Positions 16,161-24,508 of a stretch of 64,000 nt of DNA are shown in pieces. The notes below the pieces were generated by a model. That model was not told the origin of the DNA. It saw nothing but the letters and a program-made list of their open reading frames with translations, and did no database searches. Numbering within the stretch: position 1 is the first letter of the stretch; every line of letters begins with the position of its first letter. Origin of the DNA: Geodermatophilus obscurus (GTDB lineage Bacteria > Actinomycetota > Actinomycetes > Mycobacteriales > Geodermatophilaceae); contig NZ_FOWE01000006.1 of NCBI RefSeq assembly GCF_900115395.1, positions 124,001 through 188,000 on the forward strand, written 5' to 3'. The position numbers were made by a program, and so were the translations under genes.

Positions 16161-17900
16161 ATGACCCCTGAGGCGGAGACGACCCCCGAGGCGGAGCCGA
16201 CCCCCGAGGCGGGGACCGCCCCGACCGCACCGGACGAGGGGGCCACCTTCGCCGACCTCGGCCTGCGCCCGGAGCTGCTGGCGGCGCTGTCCCGGCTCGG
16301 TTACGAGGAGCCCACGCCGATCCAGCGCGAGGCGATCCCGCCGATGGCGGCCGGCCGCGACCTCCTCGGCCAGGCGGCCACCGGCACCGGCAAGACGGCG
16401 GCCTACGCGCTGCCGGTCCTGCAGCGCCTGCCCGACGAGCGCCCCGGCGGCGACCCGCTGGCGCTGGTCCTCGTCCCGACGCGCGAGCTGGCCATCCAGG
16501 TGTCGGAGGCGCTGCACCGGTACGGCCGCGACCTCGGCGCCCGGGTGGTGCCCGTTTACGGCGGGCAGCCGATCCCGCGCCAGCTGCGCGCGCTGGAGGC
16601 CGGGGTCGACGTCGTCGTCGCCACCCCCGGCCGAGCGCTGGACCTCCTGCAGCGCGGCAGCCTGCGCCTGGGCGGCGTGGCCACGGTGGTGCTCGACGAG
16701 GGCGACGAGATGCTCGACATGGGCTTCGCCGAGGACCTCGAGGCGCTGCTCGACGAGGTCCCCGAGGAGCGGCAGACGGTGCTGTTCAGCGCCACCATGC
16801 CGCGCCGGCTCGACAGCATGGCCCGCCGCCACCTGCGCGACCCGCTGCGCATCCAGGTGGCCCGCGAGGTGCCCACGGAGGGGGAGGCGCCGCGCGTCCG
16901 GCAGACGGCGTTCGTCGTCGCCCGTGCCGCCAAGGCCGCCGCGCTGGGACGGGTGCTCGACGTCGAGAGCCCGACGGCGGCGATCGTCTTCTGCCGCACC
17001 CGCGACGAGGTCGACGACCTCACCGAGACGCTCAACGGCCGGGGCTACCGCGCCGAGGCGCTGCACGGCGGGATGAGCCAGGAGCAGCGCGACCGCGTGA
17101 TGGGCCGGCTGCGCGGCGGCACCGCGGAGCTGCTGGTCGCCACCGACGTCGCCGCCCGCGGCCTGGACGTCGAGCAGCTCACCCACGTCGTCAACTACGA
17201 CGTCCCGGCGGCGGCGGAGACCTACGTGCACCGCATCGGCCGGGTGGGCCGGGCCGGGCGCGAGGGCGTGGCTATCACGCTGGTCGAGCCGCGGGCGCAC
17301 CGCATGCTCAAGACGATCGAGCGGGTCACCGGCGCCCCGATCAAGGTCGAGCGGGTGCCCACCGTCGCCGACCTGCGCGCCCGCCGGCTCGAGCTCACCC
17401 GCGCCGCGCTGCGGGAGAGCCTGCTCGGTGACGACCTCGAGCGCTTTCGGGGCGTCGTCGAGACGCTCACCGACGAGTTCGACGTCATGGAGGTGGCGCT
17501 CGCCGCGGTCAAGCTCGCCCACGAGGCCACCGGCGGGCCCGACGACGAGGAGGAGATCCCCGAGGTCACCCTGCGGCCCGAGCGGCCCCGGCGCGACGGC
17601 GACCGCGGCGACCGCGGTCAGGGGCGGCCGCCGCGGGGCCGGTCGGGCCCGGGCGGGGACACCGAGCGGCTGTTCATCGGTGCCGGGCGCAGCGCCGGCG
17701 TCCGCCCGGGCGACCTGGTCGGCGCCATCGCGGGGGAGACCGGGCTGCGCGGCCGCGACGTCGGGGCGATCGAGATCGCCGAGCGGTTCAGCCTGGTCGA
17801 GGTGCCCGCGGCGTCCGCCGACGAGGTGATCGCCGCGCTGAAGGCGAGCTCGGTCAAGGGCCGCAAGGTCACGGTCCGCCGGGAGCGGTCCCCGGCCTGA
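16161..17900 (+). CDS. DEAD/DEAH-box RNA helicase with DbpA-type RNA-binding domain
   Basis: A 579-residue ATP-dependent RNA helicase. After a Pro/Glu/Thr-rich start it shows the Q motif (FADLGLRPELLAAL, PTPIQREAIPP), motif I ATGTGKTAAY, motif Ia VPTRELAIQ, motif II with VVLDEGDEMLDMGF (DEGD in place of DEAD), motif III FSATMP, and motif VI YVHRIGRVGRAGREG. The C-terminus holds an RGD/RG-rich linker (residues ~475-500) and a DbpA-like domain (RLFIGAGRSAGVRPGDLVGAI). Relatives (CsdA/DeaD) act in ribosome assembly and cold response. ATG 16161 is chosen because upstream sequence in frame does not look coding. Confidence 0.93.
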   Translation: MTPEAETTPEAEPTPEAGTAPTAPDEGATFADLGLRPELLAALSRLGYEEPTPIQREAIPPMAAGRDLLGQAATGTGKTAAYALPVLQRLPDERPGGDPLALVLVPTRELAIQVSEALHRYGRDLGARVVPVYGGQPIPRQLRALEAGVDVVVATPGRALDLLQRGSLRLGGVATVVLDEGDEMLDMGFAEDLEALLDEVPEERQTVLFSATMPRRLDSMARRHLRDPLRIQVAREVPTEGEAPRVRQTAFVVARAAKAAALGRVLDVESPTAAIVFCRTRDEVDDLTETLNGRGYRAEALHGGMSQEQRDRVMGRLRGGTAELLVATDVAARGLDVEQLTHVVNYDVPAAAETYVHRIGRVGRAGREGVAITLVEPRAHRMLKTIERVTGAPIKVERVPTVADLRARRLELTRAALRESLLGDDLERFRGVVETLTDEFDVMEVALAAVKLAHEATGGPDDEEEIPEVTLRPERPRRDGDRGDRGQGRPPRGRSGPGGDTERLFIGAGRSAGVRPGDLVGAIAGETGLRGRDVGAIEIAERFSLVEVPAASADEVIAALKASSVKGRKVTVRRERSPA

Positions 17901-17995
17901 GCGCCGCTCCGGTGACCACGCGCGCATGCCGGGCCACGCTGCGTGCGTACGGGCCGCGCGCCGGAGCCCGATCGGCGTGGCCGGCCGCCAGGCGG

Positions 17996-18011
17996 TGTGG
18001 TCCGGATCACA
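17996..18011 (+). promoter_or_regulatory. Crp/GlxR-like palindrome upstream of formaldehyde dehydrogenase
   Basis: TGTGGTCCGGATCACA matches the cAMP-receptor consensus TGTGA-N6-TCACA at nine of ten fixed positions, and its centre TCCGGA is also palindromic. It lies 90 bases before the fdhA start. The family consensus is established; binding here is inferred. Confidence 0.45.
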
Positions 18012-18100
18012 CTCGTGCCCCTGTGAGCCGCCGCCCAGGGCGGTGGGTCGCAGGCGAGCCGGCGCAGCAGCGCGCCGGCCGCCGACCGGGAGGAGCGTCC

Positions 18101-19318
18101 GTGGCAGGCAACAGAGCGGTCATGTACATGGGTCCGGGCAAGGTCGAGGTCGCCGACCTGGACTACCCGGGGTTGGAGCTCAAGGAGGGGCCGGGCGTCA
18201 ACCCGGCGAACGTCGGCCGCAAGACGCCGCACGGGGTCATCCTGCGGACGGTGGCCACCAACATCTGCGGCAGTGACCAGCACATGGTCCGCGGCCGCAC
18301 GACCGCGCCCGAACGTCTGGTCCTCGGCCACGAGATCACCGGGGAGATCGTCGAGAAGGGGTCCGACGTCGAGTTCCTCGAGGTCGGCGACATCGTCAGC
18401 GTGCCCTTCAACATCGCCTGCGGGCGCTGTCGCAACTGCAAGGAGGGCAAGACCGGCATCTGCCTCAACGTCAACCCCGACCGCCCGGGCTCGGCCTACG
18501 GCTACGTGGACATGGGCGGCTGGACCGGCGGGCAGGCCGAGTACGTGCTGGTCCCGTACGCGGACTGGAACGCGCTCAAGTTCCCGGACCGCGACCAGGC
18601 GCTGGCCAAGATCCGCGACCTGACGATGCTGTCGGACATCTTCCCCACCGGCTACCACGGCTGCGTGACCGCCGGGGTGGGCACCGGCTCGACGGTCTAC
18701 ATCGCCGGGGCCGGCCCGGTGGGGCTGGCGGCGGCTGCCTCAGCCCACCTGCTGGGCGCGGCGGTGGTCATCGTCGGCGACCTCAACGCCGACCGGCTCG
18801 CCCAGGCGCGCAGCTTCGGCTGCGAGACCATCGACGTCTCCAAGGGCGACCCGAAGGACCAGATCGCCGAGATCCTCGGCGAGCCCGAGGTCGACTGCGG
18901 CGTGGACGCCGTGGGCTTCGAGGCCCGCGGGCACGGCGAGGGCGCGCAGCAGGAGGCGCCGGCGACGGTGCTCAACTCGCTCATGGACATCACCCGGGCC
19001 GGCGGTGCGCTCGGCATCCCCGGGCTCTACGTGACCGGCGACCCAGGTGCGGTCGACGACGCCGCCAAGGTGGGCGCGCTGTCGATCCGGCTGGGGCTGG
19101 GCTGGGCGAAGTCCCACGCCTTCACCACCGGCCAGTGCCCGGTCATGCGCTACAACCGCCAGCTGATGATGGCGATCCTGCACGACCGGGTGCAGATCGC
19201 GAAGGCGGTCAACGCCGAGGTGATCCCGCTCGAGGACGCCCCGCGCGGCTACCAGGAGTTCGACCAGGGCGCGGCGAAGAAGTACGTGCTGAACCCGAAC
19301 GGCCTCGTCCCCGCCTGA
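18101..19318 (+). CDS. fdhA: glutathione-independent formaldehyde dehydrogenase
   Basis: A 405-residue zinc-dependent medium-chain dehydrogenase matching the glutathione-independent formaldehyde dehydrogenases, which oxidise formaldehyde to formate with tightly bound NAD. Visible are NICGSDQHMVRGR (catalytic Cys and the SDQHM block), VLGHEITGEI, the structural-zinc cluster IACGRCRNCKEGKTGIC, and VYIAGAGPVGLAAAASAHLLG with the GxGxxG fold. Characteristic too are the TGYHGCVTAGV block and the C-terminal QCPVMRYNRQLM. GTG 18101 is preceded by GGGAGGAG. A Crp-like site lies upstream and a repeat/terminator element downstream. The related glutathione-independent aldehyde dismutases cannot be excluded. 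Confidence 0.92.
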   Translation: MAGNRAVMYMGPGKVEVADLDYPGLELKEGPGVNPANVGRKTPHGVILRTVATNICGSDQHMVRGRTTAPERLVLGHEITGEIVEKGSDVEFLEVGDIVSVPFNIACGRCRNCKEGKTGICLNVNPDRPGSAYGYVDMGGWTGGQAEYVLVPYADWNALKFPDRDQALAKIRDLTMLSDIFPTGYHGCVTAGVGTGSTVYIAGAGPVGLAAAASAHLLGAAVVIVGDLNADRLAQARSFGCETIDVSKGDPKDQIAEILGEPEVDCGVDAVGFEARGHGEGAQQEAPATVLNSLMDITRAGGALGIPGLYVTGDPGAVDDAAKVGALSIRLGLGWAKSHAFTTGQCPVMRYNRQLMMAILHDRVQIAKAVNAEVIPLEDAPRGYQEFDQGAAKKYVLNPNGLVPA

Positions 19319-19333
19319 TCCGGGGCCGGGGGA

Positions 19334-19517
19334 GGAGCTGGAACGGCCCTCCTGCCCCCTGCCGCGAGCGGTGGGGGGCGGTGAGGTGCTGGAACGGCCC
19401 CCTCGCAGGGGCCCGCCGCGAGCTCGCGAGCGGTGGGGGGCGGTGAGGTGCTGGAACGGCCCCCTCGCAGGGGCCCGCCGCGAGCTCGCGAGCGGTGGGG
19501 GGCGAGGGGGTCCTTCC
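19334..19517. repeat. tandem copies of a 62-bp structured repeat; last copy forms a terminator
   Basis: Two identical 62-bp units lie at 19381-19442 and 19443-19504, after a shortened diverged unit at 19334-19380. Each begins GTGAGGTGCTGGAACGGC and contains the 12-bp palindrome CGCGAGCTCGCG. The last copy continues into GCGAGGGGGTCCTTCC, pairing CCCCCTCGC (19460-19468) with GCGAGGGGG (19502-19510). The hairpin ends directly at the stop codon of the minus-strand phosphatase gene and also follows fdhA, so it can serve as a two-way terminator. Confidence 0.85.
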
Positions 19518-22130
19518 TCAGCGCCGGATGGGGCCGGCCGGGTCCTCGGGGACGACGTCGGGGATCCGGTTCGGGCCGGCGACCAGCGGCCGCGGGACGT
19601 CCTGCCGGTGCAGCCGGACCGCGACGAGGGCGACGTCGTCCTCCGGCGTGCCGTCGACCAGGCGGTGCAGGACCTCGTCGAGCAGCTCCTGCAGCGGACG
19701 GTCGGCCAGCTCGCGCAGCGCCTCGCGCAGCCGGGCCATGCCGGCGTCGAGGTCGGCGTCGCGCCGCTCGATGAGCCCGTCGGTGAACAGCAGCACGGTC
19801 GAGCCGCGGTCGAGGGTGACCACCGACTCCTCCCGGCGGGTCGCCGGGTCGACACCCAGCAGCAGGTCGCCGCGCCAGGACGCCAGCTCGGCCACGCTGC
19901 CGTCGGGGTTGGTCACCAGCGGCGGCAGGTGGCCGGCGTTGGCCCAGCGCATCCGCGTGACGCCGCGGCGGCGCTCGTCGTCGGTCTGCTCGAACCGGGC
20001 GACGGTCGCCGTCGCCAGCACCCGCGTCTGCAGCAGGGCCATCGACGCGTCCAGCCCGCGCAGCACCTCGCCGGGGCCGGCGTCGCTGTAGGTCGCGATG
20101 CCGCGCAGGAGCCCGCGCAGCTGCCCCATGGCCGCGGCGGCCTCGGTGTCGTGGCCGACGACGTCGCCGATGACCAGCATCGTCGCCCCGCCCGGCTGCA
20201 GGAACGCGTCGTACCAGTCGCCGCCGACGCGGGCGGCCTCCGCCGCCGGCAGGTAGCGGACGGCGATCTCGGCGTGGTCGGGCTCGGGCGGCTCGGTGAG
20301 CAGGCTGCGCTGCAGGCCCTCCGCCAGCGCCTGCTGCTGCCCGTAGAGGCGCGCGTTGTCCAGCGCCAGGCCGGCGCGGTCGGCGACGTCCTGGGCGGTG
20401 GCGAGGTCCTCCTCGCGCGGGGCCCAGCCGCGGCGGTAGTACAGCGTCATGACGCCGAGGGTCCGGTCCCGGCCGCGCAGCGGCAGCGCGACGCCCGACT
20501 CGGGGCCCAGGGCGGCCAGCAGGTCGCGCGCCTCGCCGTCACCGAGCAGGTCGAGCACCGTGGTGGCGCGCTCGACGACCGCCTCGCCGGTCAGTAGCGC
20601 CCGCATGAGCGGCGCGGTGGCCGGCATGGCGTCGAGCCGGGCGGCGACGTAGCGGTCGAGCAGCGGGCGGGCCGAGGGGTCGGCGTGCCAGTGGCCGACG
20701 TCGCGGGGGCGGCCGTCGGGGTCGACGACGGTGACGATGCACCAATCGGCCAGCGCCGGGACCACCAGCCGGGGCAGGTGCGCCGTCGCGGTGTGCGCGT
20801 CCAGGGCACCGGCGAGCTCGGCGCTGACCTGCGCCAGCAGGGCCAGCCGCTGGGCGCCGCGCTCGGCCCGGTCCTGCACCCGCCGGCGCTCGGTGACCTC
20901 GAGGAAGTAGACGCTCAGCCCCTCGGGGCTCGGCCAGGCGCGCAGCTCGTACCAGCCGTCGAGCGGTGCGGGGTAGTGCGCGTCGAACTGCACCGGCGTG
21001 CCGGTTCGGACGGCGGTGCGGTAGTTCTCCTCGAAGGCGCTGCCGACGGCGGCGGGGAACGCCGTCCACAGCTCCTGGCCGAGCAGGTCGTCGCGCTCGC
21101 GCCCCAGCAGGCGCTCGGCCTCGGCGTTGACGTGGGTGAAGCGCCACTGCCGGTCGAGGGAGTAGAAGCCGGCCGGCATCGCCTCGAGCACCCGGGTCAC
21201 GCGCAGCCCCGAGGCCCGCTCGGCGGTGGTGTCGTAGGCGGCGCCCAGCATGCGGGTGGGCGCGCCGTCCTCGTCGCTGAGGGTGCGCCCGCGGGCCTGC
21301 ACCCAGCGGGTCTCACCGCCGGGCCACACGACCCGGTACTCGGCCTCGTACTCGCCCCGGGAGTCGATGCTGCCCTGGATGGCGTCGCCGACCCGCGCCA
21401 GGTCGTCGGGGTGGATGCGCTCGTTGAAGGCCTCGATCGTGCCGTTGAAGGACTCCGCGTCGTGGCCGAACATCTCGATCAGGCGGGCGTCCCAGACCAG
21501 CTCCCCGGTGCGCAGGTCCCAGTCGAAGGTCCCGATGCCGGCGGCGTCGATGGCCAGCCCCCAGCGCAGCCGGTCGCTCTCGTACTCGGTGCGCAGCGCC
21601 GCCAGCTCGAGTTCCGTCATCGCGGCGGAGGCCAGCTGGCGCAGGACGGCGACGTCGGTGTCCGACCACGGCCGCGGGGTGGGGGTGACCACGCAGAGGA
21701 CGCCGACGACCTGCCCCTCGGAGTCGAGCAGGGGCGCGCCGAGGTAGGCGCCGACCATGCCCGCGGCGACCGGCTCGAGGTCGGCGACGCGGGGGTCGGC
21801 AGCGGCGTCGGGGACGGCGAACGGCGTGCGGTCGGCCGCGGCCACCGCGCACGCCGTGGACTCCAGCGGCACCTCCGCGCCGACGGTCCCTGCCGGGAGG
21901 CCGACGGCGGCGACGACGACCTGGACGTCGTCGATGAGGGAGAGCTGGGCGATCGGCGCACCCAGCAGCCGGGCGGCGAGCCCGGTGAGCCGGTCGAGCG
22001 CGGAGCTGGCGTCCCGCAGCCGCAGCCGCCGGGCGGACCGGGTGCGGCCGCGGTCCTCGGTCAGTGCCTGCACCGCGGCGCGCCGGTCGGCCGCCGGTGC
22101 CGGGACGTGGGGGCGCGACGTGTCGTCCAC
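19518..22130 (-). CDS. GAF-PAS-PAS-GAF-SpoIIE sensor phosphatase
   Basis: An 870-residue multidomain protein. Domains in order: a GAF domain (about 30-170; LLGAPIAQLSLIDD, STACAVAAADRTPF), a PAS domain with PAC (about 190-310; GTFDWDLRTGELVWDARL, RIHPDDLARVGDAI), a second PAS (about 315-430; FYSLDRQWRFTHVNAEAERLLGRE), a GAF (about 450-610) and a PP2C/SpoIIE phosphatase (about 630-840; GGDWYDAF, VIGDVVGHD, LLFTDGLIERR, EDDVALVAVR). It probably turns a sensed signal into dephosphorylation of an anti-sigma-factor antagonist. GTG 22130 follows GGAGAGG. A -10-like TACAGT lies around 22212-22217 on the minus strand. Paralogue of the gene at 1-1514. Confidence 0.93.
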   Translation of the reverse strand: MDDTSRPHVPAPAADRRAAVQALTEDRGRTRSARRLRLRDASSALDRLTGLAARLLGAPIAQLSLIDDVQVVVAAVGLPAGTVGAEVPLESTACAVAAADRTPFAVPDAAADPRVADLEPVAAGMVGAYLGAPLLDSEGQVVGVLCVVTPTPRPWSDTDVAVLRQLASAAMTELELAALRTEYESDRLRWGLAIDAAGIGTFDWDLRTGELVWDARLIEMFGHDAESFNGTIEAFNERIHPDDLARVGDAIQGSIDSRGEYEAEYRVVWPGGETRWVQARGRTLSDEDGAPTRMLGAAYDTTAERASGLRVTRVLEAMPAGFYSLDRQWRFTHVNAEAERLLGRERDDLLGQELWTAFPAAVGSAFEENYRTAVRTGTPVQFDAHYPAPLDGWYELRAWPSPEGLSVYFLEVTERRRVQDRAERGAQRLALLAQVSAELAGALDAHTATAHLPRLVVPALADWCIVTVVDPDGRPRDVGHWHADPSARPLLDRYVAARLDAMPATAPLMRALLTGEAVVERATTVLDLLGDGEARDLLAALGPESGVALPLRGRDRTLGVMTLYYRRGWAPREEDLATAQDVADRAGLALDNARLYGQQQALAEGLQRSLLTEPPEPDHAEIAVRYLPAAEAARVGGDWYDAFLQPGGATMLVIGDVVGHDTEAAAAMGQLRGLLRGIATYSDAGPGEVLRGLDASMALLQTRVLATATVARFEQTDDERRRGVTRMRWANAGHLPPLVTNPDGSVAELASWRGDLLLGVDPATRREESVVTLDRGSTVLLFTDGLIERRDADLDAGMARLREALRELADRPLQELLDEVLHRLVDGTPEDDVALVAVRLHRQDVPRPLVAGPNRIPDVVPEDPAGPIRR

Positions 22131-22286
22131 CGAACCTCTCCGTGCGGCTCGTGGCCGACTCGATGCAGCGCTGCACTCGGCCGGCTGGCTCTGGTCGGGC
22201 GCGGTTGACACTGTAAGCGACCCTGTTCGTCGCGCACAGGCCTGACGGGCGGTGCGACGAGGCACACCGACGGTGACGCACGCCCG

Positions 22287-23033
22287 TCAGGACGGTCGCA
22301 GCACCAGCGTCAGCGCCGTCCCGCCGTCGTGTTCCACGTGCAACCCCGCCCGGCGCAGCAGCGCCCGCACCCGGACGACGCCGTCCGGCTCGGCGGTCGT
22401 GGTGGCGAGCAGGCGGGCGACGAGGCCCTTGTGCGCCTTGTTCGCGTGGCTGACCACCGTGCGGCTGCCGTCGGCGCGCACGCTGACGACGTCGACGGTC
22501 ACCGCGCCCGGCACGGGGGCCAGGGACTGGTACGCGGCGCTGCGCAGGTCGACGACGAGCTCACCGGACCCGGCCAGCACCGGCCCGAGCGCCCGGCGCC
22601 ACAGCGCCCGCAGGGGCGGCAGGCCGGGGAGGGTGCAGCCCGCCGAGAGCCGGTAGGCGGGGATGGGGTCGCCCGCGCGGACCAGCCCGAACAGCGCCGA
22701 CCCCACGGCCAGCCGCCGGTCGGCGCGGGCCCGCTGGGCGCGGGTCAGCGTGCGGACGGCGAGGGCGTCGTAGAGGACGCCGGTGTAGCGCTGGATCGCC
22801 GGCGTGGTCGGGCTCGTGCACAGCGCGGCGTTGCGGGCGAGCTCGGCGTCCTGGCCGGGGGAGAGGCCGAGCGCGGTGCGGGCGGCGGGCGGGTCGGCGG
22901 CCAGGTCGACCAGCGCCCGCACCAGCCGCTCGCGGACCGGTGTCAGCTCCGGTGTGCCCAGCGCCGCCAGGTCAAGCGGGGCGCCGTCGCCGTCCGGCGC
23001 CTTGGTCTCCGAGGGCGGCAGGAGCACGAGCAC
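22287..23033 (-). CDS. yaaA: YaaA/DUF328 family peroxide stress protein
   Basis: The protein of 248 residues begins MLVLLPPSETKAP, the family hallmark, and has RYTGVLYDAL, LFGLVRAGDPIPAYRLSAGC, VVDLRSAAYQSL and SHANKAHKGLVAR. In E. coli YaaA lowers free intracellular iron and limits hydroxyl-radical damage to DNA during peroxide stress. Its fold carries a DNA-binding helix-hairpin-helix in that protein; this is family knowledge. The start GTG is preceded eight bases upstream by a TAGCCT -10-like hexamer, so a leaderless transcript is likely. Next to the SplB-like gene, giving a DNA-damage/stress neighbourhood. Confidence 0.9.
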   Translation of the reverse strand: MLVLLPPSETKAPDGDGAPLDLAALGTPELTPVRERLVRALVDLAADPPAARTALGLSPGQDAELARNAALCTSPTTPAIQRYTGVLYDALAVRTLTRAQRARADRRLAVGSALFGLVRAGDPIPAYRLSAGCTLPGLPPLRALWRRALGPVLAGSGELVVDLRSAAYQSLAPVPGAVTVDVVSVRADGSRTVVSHANKAHKGLVARLLATTTAEPDGVVRVRALLRRAGLHVEHDGGTALTLVLRPS

Positions 23034-23041
23034 GGCCGGTC

Positions 23042-23047
23042 AGGCTA
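23042..23047 (-). promoter_or_regulatory. putative leaderless -10 element for yaaA (TAGCCT)
   Basis: On the minus strand TAGCCT ends eight bases before GTG 23033, without a Shine-Dalgarno sequence. Confidence 0.4.
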
Positions 23048-23065
23048 CGTCCGCGCCCGGTGACG

Positions 23066-23133
23066 TGCTGGAACGGCCCCCGTGCAGAGGACCGCCGCGA
23101 GCCTGCGAGTGGCGGGGGGCACGGGGGTCCTTC
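23066..23133. repeat. single copy of the structured repeat, terminator of the splB-like gene
   Basis: It begins GTGCTGGAACGGCCCC like the 19.4-kb repeat and ends GGGGGTCCTTC. The outer stem here is CCCCCGTGC (23077-23085) with GCACGGGGG (23119-23127). Compared with CCCCCTCGC/GCGAGGGGG in the other copy, bases differ in both arms in a compensating way, so the stem is conserved. It ends one base from the stop codon at 23135. Confidence 0.85.
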
Positions 23134-23134
23134 G

Positions 23135-24259
23135 TCAGGTCCAGTAGAGGAGGCGGGCGCCGGGGAGGCGCTCGGCGACCTCGCGCTCGAACCAGCCGCG
23201 CAGCTCGGTCATCGTCTCCTTGCGGTAGACGTGCTTGACCGAGCCGAACTTGCCGCGCTTGGTGGTGCGGCGGGACTCGTCCATCTCCAGCTTGGTGCGC
23301 GGGTACCAGTCGAGCAGCGTCTCCTTGCTGCCCGGCGTGAACCGGTGGGTGATGCACTCGACGGTGAGGTCGTGGCCGGCCGGGACGGCGGCGGCGATGC
23401 CGTCGAGCAGCTCGGCGTACTGCTCCCGCCAGCCGTCGACCGGCATGATCGGCGCGATCGTGACGCCGACCGGGTAGCCGGCCGCGGCCACGGCCGCCAG
23501 CGCGCGCAACCGGGCGGGCACCTTCGCCGTCGCACCCTCGAAGCGGCGGTCCACCGACGTCGCGTTGACCGAGAACCGCAGCCGGGTGCGCCCACCGTGG
23601 GGGAGCTCCAGCAGGTCCGCGACGTCGTCGAACTTGGTCGTGGCACGCAGCTGGACGGGGCCGGGCCACTCGTGGGTGCCGAAGTGCTCGACCATCCGCG
23701 CCAGGCCGCCGGTCAGGTGCTCGATGGCCAGCGGGTCGGTGTAGCAGGACGCCTCGAACGTCGTCCCCTCGCCGCCGCGCTCGAGCGTGCCGGAGGTGAC
23801 GGCGCCGCGGCCGACGTAGTCGTCGAGGCCCTCGAGCACCTCGTCGAGGTCGGCCCACACCCGGGTGATCGGCGGGCCGGACAGCGAGCCGGCGAGGTAG
23901 CAGTACTGGCAGTGCGCGGGGCAGCCCTCGGCCAGGTCGAGCCGGAAGTCCGCCGACGGCGGGATGGGCTGCAGCTTCCGCTTGGACGGCGGCGGCACGA
24001 CCAGGGCCATCGTGTCCTTGGCGGCCATGAACGCGGCGCGGTCGTCGTCCCCCTTGAGCGACGGCAGCCGGTCGCCGGGGAGCAGCTCGATCGCGTCGAC
24101 GCCGGCGGCCTCGAGCCGGGCGAGCACGCGCTGCCCGTGCGGGCGCTCGGCGGCCGAGCGGGTGACGAGGACGCGCTTCGGCGTCCAGAGGCGGGACGGC
24201 CCGGGAGCGGCCGGAGCGGGGACGGCGGACGGGGCGGGCGGTGCGAGCAGCGCGGTCAT
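23135..24259 (-). CDS. spore photoproduct lyase family radical SAM protein
   Basis: The 374-residue protein has a radical-SAM cluster motif EGCPAHCQYCYLAG (Cys-x3-Cys-x2-Cys) around residue 118, preceded by PSKRKLQPIPPS and followed by the SplB-like LRFSVNATSVDRRFEGAT and APIMPVDGWREQYAELL. Spore photoproduct lyase repairs a thymine dimer in endospores; members in non-sporulating actinobacteria have no settled role. Whether the catalytic Cys of true SplB near the C-terminus is conserved is unclear: I see no Cys in the last ~60 residues, so this may not be a photoproduct lyase. ATG 24259 begins a Pro/Ala-rich leader. Confidence 0.85.
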   Translation of the reverse strand: MTALLAPPAPSAVPAPAAPGPSRLWTPKRVLVTRSAAERPHGQRVLARLEAAGVDAIELLPGDRLPSLKGDDDRAAFMAAKDTMALVVPPPSKRKLQPIPPSADFRLDLAEGCPAHCQYCYLAGSLSGPPITRVWADLDEVLEGLDDYVGRGAVTSGTLERGGEGTTFEASCYTDPLAIEHLTGGLARMVEHFGTHEWPGPVQLRATTKFDDVADLLELPHGGRTRLRFSVNATSVDRRFEGATAKVPARLRALAAVAAAGYPVGVTIAPIMPVDGWREQYAELLDGIAAAVPAGHDLTVECITHRFTPGSKETLLDWYPRTKLEMDESRRTTKRGKFGSVKHVYRKETMTELRGWFEREVAERLPGARLLYWT

Positions 24260-24508
24260 CGCCGGGTACAACACCGCGCGGCCGGCCCCGATGCCCCGGC
24301 GGGGCGCATCCGTGCAGGTCGGCCGGTGAGGTGGGCCACCCGGGGGAGCGGTCGCCGCGGCGTCGTCCCGGGGAGGCGACCGGGGCACTGGACCGCCGGG
24401 CTCCGCGCGGGGGAGCATGCGGCTCTGTTATCGCTCCGGACATTGGACAGCCCGCGACCCGCGGAACGAGGCTCCGGGGCGACAGCGAGGAGGCTCGAGT
24501 GCCGGGAC

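Noticed and set aside
19381-19504. Possible CRISPR array
   Set aside because: Identical units abut without unique spacers, and a related copy elsewhere ends at a stop codon; this is a tandem repeat/terminator.
22940-24508. Upstream extension of the MFS frame
   Set aside because: The frame is open through the SplB-like gene on the other strand but shows no protein similarity; the transporter starts near 24509-24602.
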